A stretch of DNA of 64,000 nt from Xanthomonas translucens pv. cerealis (GTDB lineage Bacteria; Pseudomonadota; Gammaproteobacteria; Xanthomonadales; Xanthomonadaceae). This document shows positions 9,043-17,481 of this stretch, piece by piece; position 1 is the stretch's first letter; each line of letters opens with the position of its first letter. The stretch is from contig NZ_CP038228.1 of assembly GCF_006838285.1 (NCBI RefSeq), positions 1,550,001 to 1,614,000 on the forward strand. Direction: 5' to 3'. The position numbers were made by a program, and so were the translations under genes. The notes below the pieces were generated by a model that did not search any database, was not told the origin of the DNA, and worked only from the letters and a program-made list of their open reading frames with translations.

Positions 9043-10794
9043 CTAGCCATCGCGGACCGCGCCCACAGGCGGTGCCTGGCAGTGGGGTTGCTGCGCCATC
9101 GGCAATGGCACCGATGCCGGGCGTGCCAGGTGCAGGCAGCGATCGGCCACGCTGGACAGGCTGGTCCGGTGCGACACCACGACCAGCGCGGTGCGCGGCA
9201 GGCGCTGGCGCAGCGTCGACAGCACCTGTTTCTCCGAAACGGCGTCGAGCGCGCTGGTGGCTTCGTCCAACAGGGCGATCCGCGGTTGCCTGAGGATCAC
9301 TTGCGCCAGCAGCAGGCGCTGCAGTTCGCCGCCGGAGAGTTTGGTGGCGGCGCCGCTCAGGGGTGTGTCCAGGCCCTGCACGCCGTCGTGCAGGCGCGCG
9401 GCCAGGCCGACGTCGCGCAGCGCCTGCCACATCGCCGCTGCGCTAGCGCCCGGCTCGGCCCAGGCCAGGCAGTCGCGCACCGTGTGCTGCCACGGTCGCA
9501 CGCTCTGGCCGACATAGGCGCCGTGCCGGACCAGGGCGCGGTATGCCGCGAAATCCAGCGTTTGTCCATCGCATTGTGCCGCGAACACGCGCGGTTCGAC
9601 CATGCCGGCGAGCACGTCCATCAAGCTGCTCTTGCCGGCACCGGAGTGTCCGCAGATCAGGGTCATGCTGCCGGGCGCCAGGATCAGTTCGCCGATCGCG
9701 ACCTCGGCCAGAGGCGGCGCCAGGCCGATGCTGTGGATCCGCAGCGGGCCATGCATGGGCGCGGCCGCGGGCGGCCTTGTCGGCATCGCCCGCGCCGTCC
9801 CCAGCCCAACATAGTGTTGCCATAGCTCCAGCGCCGGTGCAGCCGAACGCAGTTGCTGGAAGCTTTGCCGGGTCGAGACCAGGTACGGCAGCAGCCGTCC
9901 CAGCAACAGGCCGACGGTGATCAGCGCGCCGCGGTCGATGCCGTGCCACAGGCCGGCCAACAGCATGATCGCCGCGATGGCGGCGACCGCACTGAGTTCC
10001 AACAGCAGCCGGCCCGAGGCGACCAGTGCCTGCTGCCGCCAGTAGCCATGGCTGAGCCGGCTGGAGATCGCGGCGTAGCCGCTTTTCTCCAGGTCTTCGC
10101 GTTCGAACGAACGCACGTGGCGCAGGCGCCGCGGGAAATCCTCGCTGAGCCAGAACAGCCGGGTCATGTCGGCGACGTACTGGCGGCTGACCCGCGCCTG
10201 CTCGTGGCCGGAGATGCGGAACGCGAGCAAGGCCAGGCCCAGCAGCGGCGGCAGCGCCAGCACCAGGGCCGGCGAGACCAGAAAGGCGATGCCCAGGCTG
10301 ACGCCGGCGGTGATGGCGGCCACAAGCAACTGCAGCAAGGCGCTGAAGCCCTGGACGATGATCTCGATGTTGTAGGTGAGCACGTTGGCGATTTCCGCCG
10401 AACTGGCGTCGGCAAGCGCCGGCAGCGGTGCATCGAGCAGGCGCGCGTGCACTTGGCGGCGCAGGCGCACCGCATGGCCGCTGGCCAGGTCAGCGGCCAG
10501 CCGCGCGCCCATCCAGCGCAGCAGGGCGAAGCCGGCGCTGGCGAGGACGAAGATCGCCGCCTGGGCGAGGATGCCGTCGGGCAACGCCAGCGCGTGGCCG
10601 CCGAGCGTCGGTGCATGCCCGGGTTGCACCAGCGGTACCAGGGCGACCGTGGCCACGGCGCCGGCCAGCGCGCACAGCAACGACAGCGCGACGTACACAC
10701 AGATGCGCATCCGCTCGCCACGCTCCAGGGTGGCGCTGAACGCGTGCAGCAGCGACTGTGCCTGGTCGGGCACGGTGGTGTCGCGCGTGGTCAT
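9043..10794 (-). CDS. ABC transporter, fused permease and ATPase
   Basis: A half-size ABC exporter of 583 residues. The N-terminal part (about 1-330) is an ABC-transporter transmembrane domain with hydrophobic segments near 30-55, 75-90, 145-190 and 265-310. The C-terminal part is the ATPase, with Walker A GHSGAGKSS near 382, signature LSGGE near 485 and Walker B LLDEATSALD near 502. It should export a substrate across the inner membrane as a homodimer. It is the last gene of a minus-strand operon after the HPr-kinase-like gene, an arrangement found in RiPP and lasso-peptide export cassettes. No C39 peptidase domain is present, so any leader would have to be removed elsewhere. The substrate is unknown. 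Confidence 0.85.
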   Translation of the reverse strand: MTTRDTTVPDQAQSLLHAFSATLERGERMRICVYVALSLLCALAGAVATVALVPLVQPGHAPTLGGHALALPDGILAQAAIFVLASAGFALLRWMGARLAADLASGHAVRLRRQVHARLLDAPLPALADASSAEIANVLTYNIEIIVQGFSALLQLLVAAITAGVSLGIAFLVSPALVLALPPLLGLALLAFRISGHEQARVSRQYVADMTRLFWLSEDFPRRLRHVRSFEREDLEKSGYAAISSRLSHGYWRQQALVASGRLLLELSAVAAIAAIMLLAGLWHGIDRGALITVGLLLGRLLPYLVSTRQSFQQLRSAAPALELWQHYVGLGTARAMPTRPPAAAPMHGPLRIHSIGLAPPLAEVAIGELILAPGSMTLICGHSGAGKSSLMDVLAGMVEPRVFAAQCDGQTLDFAAYRALVRHGAYVGQSVRPWQHTVRDCLAWAEPGASAAAMWQALRDVGLAARLHDGVQGLDTPLSGAATKLSGGELQRLLLAQVILRQPRIALLDEATSALDAVSEKQVLSTLRQRLPRTALVVVSHRTSLSSVADRCLHLARPASVPLPMAQQPHCQAPPVGAVRDG

Positions 10795-10904
10795 CGGTGG
10801 CAGCCTGGGAATGCCGGCTGTCCACTGGATGCCACGGCTGGCGGCGGCGGCCGTGTGGCGACGCCGCCGCAGCGGCCCTCGCCTGCGCGCGATGCCATGC
10901 TCAT
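10791..10904 (-). CDS. possible 37-residue small ORF coupled to the ABC transporter gene
   Basis: An ATG at 10904 opens a 37-codon frame whose TGA overlaps the ATG of the exporter gene (ATGA), in the 138-bp gap between the HPr-kinase-like and exporter genes. The product is small, Gly/Pro/Arg-rich, has two cysteines and contains EGRCGGVATRPPPP. A peptide gene could be expected here in a RiPP-type cassette, but there is no convincing ribosome site and GC-rich DNA makes chance ORFs common. I list it as a candidate only. Confidence 0.15.
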   Translation of the reverse strand: MSMASRAGEGRCGGVATRPPPPAVASSGQPAFPGCHR

Positions 10905-10932
10905 GGCACGCATCCGCTCTTCGCCACCGCGC

Positions 10933-11952
10933 TCATGGCAGCAACTGCAACAGGGCATCGACCGAGGCATCCGGATACGCGCCGCGCTGCAGTTCGTACA
11001 CGCCCAACCGCTGCAGTTGGCGCACGAACAGCGACCATCCCGGTTGCGCGGCGGCATAGGGCTGGTCGGCGCTCAGGCGCTCGAGCAGCTCGTGTTCGGC
11101 GATGGGCCGCAACAGCTGCTGCGGATCGGCGGCGGCCGTGCCGGAGACGAACACTGCAGCGGCCAGCTGCAACGGCGCGGGCGCAAGACACGCGCGGCCG
11201 TTGCGGATATCGACTTCGTGCTTGGACACGCCGCTGCGGCGCCGGATCGTCGGCGCGGCGGCGATCCAGGCGCGCGTCGGCGCATCGACCAGCCGCAGCA
11301 GATCCGGCCGCAGGTGCAGAAAGTTGCCGATACCGGTAGCGAGCATGCGCTGCGGCTCGACGAACAACGCATCCTCGGCGAGGAACTGCAAGCCGCGCAG
11401 CAGGCTGTGCAGGGCCAGCGTGGACTTGCCGGAACCGCTGGCGCCGAGCAACAGCACGCCGCGCCCGCCGGCGCCGACACAGGCGCCATGCAGCGGCACC
11501 AGGCGCATCGCGCGCGCCGCCAGCACGAACACCGCGAATTCGATCAGTTCGTAGCGCACATGATAGGGATGGGCGAGCATGTCTTCCGACACCACCAGCA
11601 GCGCCCTGCCCTGCTCCGGCGTCAGTACCATGTAGTTGTCGGCGTCGATGACGCCGCACAACGCGCCTGCACCCGCATGCGTCCGCACCGGCGGCGGTTC
11701 CAGCGCCAAGACATAGGGCGCGTCATTGCGCGCGATCAGGTTCAGTTCGATGCGAAGCTCGGCCGCATCGGGCAACTGGTGCGCCGGTACCCCGCCGAAT
11801 GCCGCTTCGACCAGCTGCAGCAAGGCCTCACTGTTGCTTTCGAACTGGAAGCGGCAGCCCAGCAACTGCTTGCCGAGGACATGGTCGCGCCGCAGCCGCT
11901 CGTGGAACGGATCGGCGGCGACGCCAGCGTACGTTGCGTCGGAGCTGGCCAT
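10933..11952 (-). CDS. HPr kinase-like (HprK-related) protein
   Basis: A 339-residue protein with a P-loop GASGSGKST near residue 170, preceded by PLHGACV as in HPr kinase/phosphorylase C-terminal domains and in the HprK-related kinases of lasso-peptide and EPS loci. No PTS genes are nearby, so regulation of sugar uptake is unlikely. Phosphorylation of a peptide or small partner is the family precedent. Starts at 12006 (MDPIPMP), 11991 and 11952 (MASSDA) are possible and none has a good ribosome site. I chose 11952 because an ECF-type promoter at 12022-12051 would start transcription near 12015, leaving almost no leader for the 12006 start. It probably forms an operon with the ABC exporter gene. 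Confidence 0.7.
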   Translation of the reverse strand: MASSDATYAGVAADPFHERLRRDHVLGKQLLGCRFQFESNSEALLQLVEAAFGGVPAHQLPDAAELRIELNLIARNDAPYVLALEPPPVRTHAGAGALCGVIDADNYMVLTPEQGRALLVVSEDMLAHPYHVRYELIEFAVFVLAARAMRLVPLHGACVGAGGRGVLLLGASGSGKSTLALHSLLRGLQFLAEDALFVEPQRMLATGIGNFLHLRPDLLRLVDAPTRAWIAAAPTIRRRSGVSKHEVDIRNGRACLAPAPLQLAAAVFVSGTAAADPQQLLRPIAEHELLERLSADQPYAAAQPGWSLFVRQLQRLGVYELQRGAYPDASVDALLQLLP

Positions 11953-12021
11953 AGGCGCCCAGCGTTGCGTGCGCACGGTCGAGAGCGGCATCGGGATTGG
12001 ATCCATGGGAGTCGATGCGCG

Positions 12022-12051
12022 TGAGTGCGCGCAGCGGCGGCAAAGGTTGCG
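12022..12051 (-). promoter_or_regulatory. ECF-type promoter of the HprK/ABC operon
   Basis: On the minus strand CGCAACCTTT (12051-12042) is followed after 13 nt by GCAC (12028-12025) and then TCA. Blocks, spacing and the trailing TCA match the promoter-like element ahead of the polysaccharide operon at 28741-28770, and the -35 block is identical to those at 28815 and 32487. The -10 block reads GCGCAC here, one base off the CGGCAC seen in the other copies. It lies just ahead of the HprK-like gene. Confidence 0.55.
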
Positions 12052-12216
12052 CGGCAGGTGCAGCAGTGCGCTATTGGCCGCGCACGCCGCTGCACCGGTG
12101 CAGCGCGTACAACCAAAAACGGCGCGGGCGGCACTTACAGCACCGCCACCTATGCGCGGCCACTGCTGCATGCGCCGCGGCATTGGTTGCCGGCGCCGAA
12201 CGAGACCCTTCCGCCG

Positions 12217-13713
12217 ATGCCAAAGATCCAGGTCAGCCATTCCTATTTCCTGCGCTACGATCCCAAGCAATGGGAGCGTGGCAAGCCGTATCCGCCGCTG
12301 GCCACGCTGCAGGTGGCCACGCTGCTGCGCCGGCACGGGCACGCGGTGACGCTGTTCGATGCGATGCTGGCCGACGGCGTGGAGGACTACCAGGCCTCGC
12401 TGCGCGCCGCGCAACCGGACCTGGTGGTGTTCTACGAGGACAACTTCAACTTCCTGACCAAGATGTGCCTGAGCCGGATGCGCGAGGCGGCCTGCCGGAT
12501 GATCGCCGAGGCGCGCGCCGCCGGCAGCCGGGTGATCGTGGCCGGTTCCGACGCGTCGGACCATCCCGAAGCGTTCCTGGCCGCCGGTGCGCATGCGGTG
12601 CTGATTGGCGAAGGCATCGCTGCGCTGCTGGAACTGGTCGAACGGCTGCAGCAAACGCCCGACATCGATGCCGTGGCATGGGTGACGGACGTGGCCGATA
12701 TCGCCAGCGTCGCGCTGCCGCAGCTCAACCGCGCGCACATCGGTGCGCGGCCGCCGGACCCGCGCCTGTCCGGGCTGGCCGCCTGGGACCTGGTCGATAT
12801 CGAGCGCTACCGGCGCCTGTGGCTGCAGCGGCACGGCTATTTCAGCCTGAACATGGCCGCCTCGCGCGGTTGCCCGTTCCGCTGCAACTGGTGCGCCAAG
12901 CCGATCTGGGGCAACCACTACAAGCGCCGTAGCGCGCCGGAAGTGGCCGCGGAAATGATCCACCTCAAGCGCGCCTTCGCCCCCGACCATATCTGGATGG
13001 CCGACGACATCTTCGGCTTCCACATCGACTGGGTGGAAGAATTCGCCGCGGTGCTGGCCGCGGCCGATGGCTCGATTCCGTTCACCATCCAGACCCGCGC
13101 CGATCTCGGCAGCGAACGCATGGCCGCCGCGCTGGCCCGCGCCGGTTGCGCGGAAGCGTGGATCGGCGCGGAAAGCGGGAGCCAGCGCATCCTCGACAAG
13201 ATGACCAAGGGCACCGCGGTGCAGGACGTGATCGACGCGCGTCAGCGCCTGGGCGTGCAAGGCATCCGCGTCGGCTTCTTCCTGCAGCTCGGCTACCTGG
13301 ACGAGCAACTGGACGACATCCTCGCCACCCGTGCGCTGGTGGCGAAGGCGCGCCCGGACGATATCGGCGTCAGCGTGTCGTACCCACTGCCCGGAACCAC
13401 GTTCTACCAGCAGGTGAAGAACCAGCTCGGCCGCAAGACCCATTGGCAGGACAGCGACGACCTGGCGATGATGTTCCATGGCGCCTACGACTCGGAGTTC
13501 TATCGGCGCGTGCGCGATCTGCTGCACCGGCAGGTGGATCTGCAGTGCAGCCAGGACACGCGGCAACCGCACGATTATGCGCAGGACTGGGCGGCATTGG
13601 ATACGCAATGGCAGGCGCTGATCGCCAGCGAAGGCCGGCACCGGACCGACGCCGCCATGCCGTCGGTAGTCACTGCCTGCGACCGCGACATCTTGCCGGT
13701 GCAACGCCAATGA
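12217..13713 (+). CDS. B12-binding domain radical SAM protein
   Basis: A 498-residue cobalamin-type radical SAM enzyme. Residues 1 to about 150 form a Rossmann-like B12-binding region beginning SHSYFLRYDPKQWERG, the family's usual opening. The [4Fe-4S] motif is GCPFRCNWC with cysteines 219, 223 and 226, and the radical SAM barrel runs to about 420. Such enzymes catalyse methylations or other radical changes on peptides, lipids or antibiotics, and the substrate is unknown here. I chose the start at 12217 because the frame upstream has low protein character, although it stays open to 12025. It is divergent from the HprK-like gene, and its stop overlaps the ATG of the nucleotidyltransferase gene (ATGA). 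Confidence 0.8.
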   Translation: MPKIQVSHSYFLRYDPKQWERGKPYPPLATLQVATLLRRHGHAVTLFDAMLADGVEDYQASLRAAQPDLVVFYEDNFNFLTKMCLSRMREAACRMIAEARAAGSRVIVAGSDASDHPEAFLAAGAHAVLIGEGIAALLELVERLQQTPDIDAVAWVTDVADIASVALPQLNRAHIGARPPDPRLSGLAAWDLVDIERYRRLWLQRHGYFSLNMAASRGCPFRCNWCAKPIWGNHYKRRSAPEVAAEMIHLKRAFAPDHIWMADDIFGFHIDWVEEFAAVLAAADGSIPFTIQTRADLGSERMAAALARAGCAEAWIGAESGSQRILDKMTKGTAVQDVIDARQRLGVQGIRVGFFLQLGYLDEQLDDILATRALVAKARPDDIGVSVSYPLPGTTFYQQVKNQLGRKTHWQDSDDLAMMFHGAYDSEFYRRVRDLLHRQVDLQCSQDTRQPHDYAQDWAALDTQWQALIASEGRHRTDAAMPSVVTACDRDILPVQRQ

Positions 13714-14987
13714 CCGCGCACGCGACAGCGCACGCGCAAGCGCCCTGCTCCACCAACCCCCTTGACGACCGCGCAGTGCAGCCCGCGTTGAAGCATGTCG
13801 GCAAGGGCCTGCGGCTGGCGACAGAGACCCTGGCGCGCGAATTGGCGCGGCCGGGCAACGCGATGCCGCAGTGGAATCGGCTGCAATGGCAGCTGGCCGC
13901 GGCAGCGACCGCCGCGCACGGCATCGGGCCGTTGCTGAGCCGGCGATCGGTGTGGCCCGATCGCGACTGGAGCGCGTTCCTGGCCGGGCAGCGCGAGCAC
14001 GTCGCCCATCGCTACCGGCGCATCGCCGCGCTGCTGCAGCGGATCGATACGCTGGCGCAGGCCGCCGGTGTGGCGATCGTGCCGCTGAAGGGCGCGGCCT
14101 TGCACGCGCAAGGGCTGTACCTGCCGGGCGACCGGCCGATGGCCGACATCGACCTGCTGGTGCGCGCCGAAGACGCCGCGCAGGTGGGCGCGCTGCTGGG
14201 CGAGCTCGGCTACGTGGCCGAATTCGCACAGTGGAAGCACCAGACCTTCCGCCCGGCGCAGGCGCATCCTGTCGCCAGCCTGGGCGAGCATCGCGACACG
14301 CCGATCAACATCGAGTTGCACCTGCGCATCCAGGAGCGGCTGCCGTTGGCCACCGTCGATATCAGCGAGCGGGTATTCCCGCGCGACAGCCGTCCGGGCT
14401 TGAAACCCTACCCGTCCAACGGCGCACTGATGAGCCATCTGCTGCTGCATGCAGCCGGCGGCATCTGCGGCCGCAGCCTGCGCTTGATGCATCTGCACGA
14501 CATCGCGCTGCTGGCCACGCGGATGAGCGGCAAGGACTGGCGGGTGCTTTGCGACGCCAGCGATGGCGCGCCGTGGTGGGCGTGGCCGCCGTTGCAACTG
14601 ATGCTGCGCTACTACCGTACGGCAATTCCGAAGGCAGTGTTGGCGCAGTTACGCGCGCAGTGTCCGCCGCTGCTGCGGCTGGTCTCGCGGCGGCTGGACC
14701 TGACCCACGCCTCGTGCTCGCAGCTGTGGCTGTCGGCGCTGCCCGGGATCGAATGGGCGCGCTCGCTCGGCGAGGTGCTGCGCTATCTGCGGCAGCGGCT
14801 GCAGCCCTCGCAGGAGAGCAGGCAGGAGCGCGCCGACATGATCCGTACCCAGCTGTGGCTGCAGGGCCAATCCTGGGTCGCGCTGCCGCAGCGGCGGCGC
14901 GTGCTGCTGCGCCTGCTGCGGCCGGTGCCGCGTATGGATACGCTGTATGCGGTGCGCAGCGCCTTGCAGGGATATGCGGCGGGTTAG
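13710..14987 (+). CDS. nucleotidyltransferase family protein (PF14907 type)
   Basis: A 425-residue protein with the pattern of the NTP_transf_5 (PF14907) family: a lysine in LKGAAL (K127), then RPMADIDLLV with D146 and D148 as likely metal ligands, then a histidine-containing helical C-terminal half. These proteins occur beside HprK-like kinases in lasso-peptide and exosortase/EPS loci, and their reaction is not settled. Translation is coupled to the radical SAM gene by an ATGA overlap. The C-terminus is Arg-rich and helical. The family is confident and the role unknown. Confidence 0.75.
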   Translation: MTAHATAHAQAPCSTNPLDDRAVQPALKHVGKGLRLATETLARELARPGNAMPQWNRLQWQLAAAATAAHGIGPLLSRRSVWPDRDWSAFLAGQREHVAHRYRRIAALLQRIDTLAQAAGVAIVPLKGAALHAQGLYLPGDRPMADIDLLVRAEDAAQVGALLGELGYVAEFAQWKHQTFRPAQAHPVASLGEHRDTPINIELHLRIQERLPLATVDISERVFPRDSRPGLKPYPSNGALMSHLLLHAAGGICGRSLRLMHLHDIALLATRMSGKDWRVLCDASDGAPWWAWPPLQLMLRYYRTAIPKAVLAQLRAQCPPLLRLVSRRLDLTHASCSQLWLSALPGIEWARSLGEVLRYLRQRLQPSQESRQERADMIRTQLWLQGQSWVALPQRRRVLLRLLRPVPRMDTLYAVRSALQGYAAG

Positions 14988-14998
14988 GCAGGCGCGGT

Positions 14999-15042
14999 TT
15001 CAGCCGCGACAGGCGCTATCGGTAATGCCTGTCGCGGCTGAA
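14999..15042. repeat. REP-like palindrome between convergent operons
   Basis: TTCAGCCGCGACAGGC (14999-15014) and its exact complement (15027-15042) form a 16-bp stem with a 12-nt loop, followed by AAGCCCCTACA. This matches the general look of xanthomonad repetitive extragenic palindromes, with a GCGACAGG/CCTGTCGC stem and a CTACA tail. It lies between the ends of the nucleotidyltransferase gene and the last polysaccharide gene, where it could also act as a two-way terminator. Confidence 0.75.
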
Positions 15043-15065
15043 GCCCCTACATTGGATCCGGGTGC

Positions 15066-16172
15066 TCACGCGCTCTGCGGACACAGCCGCCGGTACAGCG
15101 CGTTGAAGCTGCGCACGGTGTGCTCGGCGTCCTCGCGCACCGCGCGGCACTGCGCGGACCAGGCCAGGCGCAGGCGTAGTTCGTCGTCGGCCAGGACCTG
15201 GCGCAGGGCTTCGGCCAGGCCAGCCCAATCGCCGGTCGGCACCGCCAGCGCCGCCGATGGCGCCCATTCCAGCAGGTGCCCTACCCCGGTGCCGACGGTG
15301 GGTACGCCGGCCACCGCCGCTTCCAGCAGCACCATCGGCCCGGCTTCGTGCAGCGACGACAGCACCAGCAGATCGGCGGCCTCCACCAGCGGGCGCAGTT
15401 CGCGCTGGGTCTTGAAACCGAGGAAGCGCACCTGCTGCGACAGCCCGAGTTGCGCGACCAGGCGCTGCATCTCGCCGTCGAGCGTGTCCACGCCGACGAT
15501 GTCGATCCGGAACGCGACGCCGGCGCGCGCCAACGCCGCCAGTGCGCGCAGCAGCGTCGGCTGGTCCTTGACCCGGTTAAGGCTGGCCACGTGCAGCAAG
15601 CGCGCGGTGCCGCCATCGCGCCGGCGCGGCGCGCGCGGCGGCCAGGCGCGCAGGTCCACGCCCAACGGGACGCGCTCGGCGGCGATGCCCAGCGCCTGCA
15701 GCGCCTCGACGATCGGCGCGCTGGCCGCGGTGACCGCGTCGGCCAGCCGCAACACAAGTGCTTCGCGCAGCCGCCCCTGCCATTTGCGCCGCCCGCCGTA
15801 GCCGATGGCATGCAGCGCGACCAGTTCGCCGCCGGCGATGTGCACCAGGCTCGGCCGCCGCAGCAGGCGCGCGGCGGCCACGGCGATCAGGCTGCAATGG
15901 CCGGAGAAGATCGATTGCACCAGGTCGAACGGCGCCTGCCGATGCTCGGCGCGGATCGCGGCGACCGCGCGCAGGCGGGTACGGCCGTCGCCGATGTTGT
16001 GGATGCGCGCGCCGAGCAACTCCCAGCATGCCGGCGCAGGCTCCTGGTGCAGCACGAACACATGCACCTCGTGGCTGCGCGCCAGGCGTTCGATCAAGGT
16101 CAGCAGCACCGGGATCACCCGGTACTCGCCGCTGCGATCGACCCCGCCCGGCACCACCAGCGCCAGCCTCAT
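15066..16172 (-). CDS. glycosyltransferase family 4
   Basis: A 368-residue GT-B glycosyltransferase. The N-terminal Rossmann half starts MRLALVVPGGVDRSGE. The C-terminal half has HVASLNRVKDQ (nucleotide-binding loop) and the EX7E-type motif in HEAGPMVLLEAAVAGVPTVGT near 290-310. It would transfer a sugar from a nucleotide donor to the growing lipid-linked repeat unit on the cytoplasmic face. It is the last gene of the polysaccharide operon, and its ATG overlaps the stop of the preceding glycosyltransferase gene (ATGA). A REP-like palindrome follows. Donor and linkage cannot be read from sequence. Confidence 0.85.
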   Translation of the reverse strand: MRLALVVPGGVDRSGEYRVIPVLLTLIERLARSHEVHVFVLHQEPAPACWELLGARIHNIGDGRTRLRAVAAIRAEHRQAPFDLVQSIFSGHCSLIAVAAARLLRRPSLVHIAGGELVALHAIGYGGRRKWQGRLREALVLRLADAVTAASAPIVEALQALGIAAERVPLGVDLRAWPPRAPRRRDGGTARLLHVASLNRVKDQPTLLRALAALARAGVAFRIDIVGVDTLDGEMQRLVAQLGLSQQVRFLGFKTQRELRPLVEAADLLVLSSLHEAGPMVLLEAAVAGVPTVGTGVGHLLEWAPSAALAVPTGDWAGLAEALRQVLADDELRLRLAWSAQCRAVREDAEHTVRSFNALYRRLCPQSA

Positions 16173-17293
16173 GGGTCGCTCCGCGCGGCTTGCTGCAGCA
16201 GCTGCGCATAGGCGCGCGACCAGCGCCGCCCGACCGCCGCGAACGACAGCTGCGCATCGAAATGGGCGCGGACCTGCGCCGGCGACGGCGGTTCGGCGGC
16301 GGCATGCACCAGCGCCTCGGCGAGCAGCCCGGCATCGCCGCATGGCCACAGTTCGCCGACGCGACCGCAATCGGTGAGCGCGCGGAACGACGGGATGTCG
16401 GTCAGCACCGGCAGCGTGCCGCAGGCGAAGGCTTCCAGTGCCGCATAGCCGCAGCTTTCGGCCAGGCTGGCCGACACGAACAGATCCGCCGCACGCATCA
16501 GCGTCTGCACCTGCGCATGGTCGACCTTGCCGAGCAGATGCACCCGCCCATGCAGGCGCGGATCGCGTCGTATCCGTTCTTGCACCGCCTCCAGCAACGG
16601 CGCGCTGCCGAAGGCGCAAAACAACTGCAACCCCGGCAACCGCGCGGCGGCGCGGGCCACGCCGTCGAGCACGGTCAACGGGTCCTTGCCGGCGCTCAGG
16701 TGACCGACCCACAGCACGCAGGGCGCGCCATGCAGCCCGCTGTCGCGCCGCGCCTGGGCGCGATCGCCGGGGGTGAAGCGGCAGCTGGATTCGGGAATCG
16801 CGAACAGGCGGGTGGACGGCGCGAACAGCCCGGCATGCACGAACGCGCGCGCCAGATCGAGCGAGGTGAAGGCGATTCCCGCCGCGGCCGCGTACCACTG
16901 CCGCCACTGCGAGCGGCGCCACCAGCGTGGCGGGCGATTGGCATGGTCCTGCAGCAGGATCGGCACTTGCGGCAGCTGCCGCGCCATGGCGCAGGCCTCG
17001 CGCGCGAACTCCAGGCCGTGCACGTGAACCACGTCGGCGCCGATCGCGTGCACGATGCCGGCGATGCGCCGCGCACGGCGGCGGCGGCTGGCATCGCCAG
17101 GATCGATGAAGTGATATTCCACGCCGTTGCGCAGCAACTGCTCCGACCTGTGCGCGGCCTGGATCACCGACACCCGGGTGCCGGCGCTGGCCACCGTTTC
17201 GGAGATGTCGGCCAGCGACGGCCAGTGCGCGAACACCTGCGCCGGCGCAAGTCCCGGCGGAGTGCGGACGAAATTGATCTGGGCGACGTGCAT
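16169..17293 (-). CDS. glycosyltransferase family 4
   Basis: A 374-residue GT-B glycosyltransferase. The N-terminal acceptor domain includes DVVHVHGLE. The donor domain has VLWVGHLSAGKDPLTVLDG and the EX7E region SLAESCGYAALEAFACG. I start it at MHVAQINFV (17293), and an in-frame ATG at 17317 is possible. It overlaps the next glycosyltransferase gene by ATGA. Upstream lies the stub of a radical SAM gene that ends 27 bp before this start. It should act on the lipid-linked intermediate in the cytoplasm. Confidence 0.85.
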   Translation of the reverse strand: MHVAQINFVRTPPGLAPAQVFAHWPSLADISETVASAGTRVSVIQAAHRSEQLLRNGVEYHFIDPGDASRRRRARRIAGIVHAIGADVVHVHGLEFAREACAMARQLPQVPILLQDHANRPPRWWRRSQWRQWYAAAAGIAFTSLDLARAFVHAGLFAPSTRLFAIPESSCRFTPGDRAQARRDSGLHGAPCVLWVGHLSAGKDPLTVLDGVARAAARLPGLQLFCAFGSAPLLEAVQERIRRDPRLHGRVHLLGKVDHAQVQTLMRAADLFVSASLAESCGYAALEAFACGTLPVLTDIPSFRALTDCGRVGELWPCGDAGLLAEALVHAAAEPPSPAQVRAHFDAQLSFAAVGRRWSRAYAQLLQQAARSDP

Positions 17294-17319
17294 GGGGTTT
17301 GCGCTGGGAGGCGACATGC

Positions 17320-17481
17320 CTAGATGCCGGAAACCTGCGGCAGGCGCAGGCACACCAGCCAATTGGCCAGGTTCAGCGGCGCCAGCGGGAAGCGCGCATT
17401 ACCGCGCGAGGCGATGGTCGGATTGACCAACAGCGTGTTAGGTGTGGAAGGCATGCAAGGAGATCGCAAGGCAAGGCTCAT
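17320..17481 (-). pseudogene. truncated B12-binding radical SAM gene (N-terminal stub)
   Basis: An ATG at 17481 overlaps the stop of the methyltransferase gene (ATGA) and opens only 53 codons. Residues 10-43 contain NTLLVNPTIASRGNARF then PLAPLNLANWL, the typical first strand and loop of cobalamin-binding radical SAM enzymes (LLINPP then PPLGLLYLA). The frame then becomes unlike the family and stops. No radical SAM Cys cluster follows, because a glycosyltransferase gene starts at 17293. I read this as the 5' remnant of a gene whose remainder was deleted. It is not a copy of the intact radical SAM gene at 12217, which has a different N-terminus. Confidence 0.55.

Noticed and set aside
10933-14229. 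A very long minus-strand frame (about 1098 codons) containing the HprK-like gene
   Set aside because: Only the last third resembles a protein family. The rest lies antisense to the radical SAM and nucleotidyltransferase genes, which have clear motifs.
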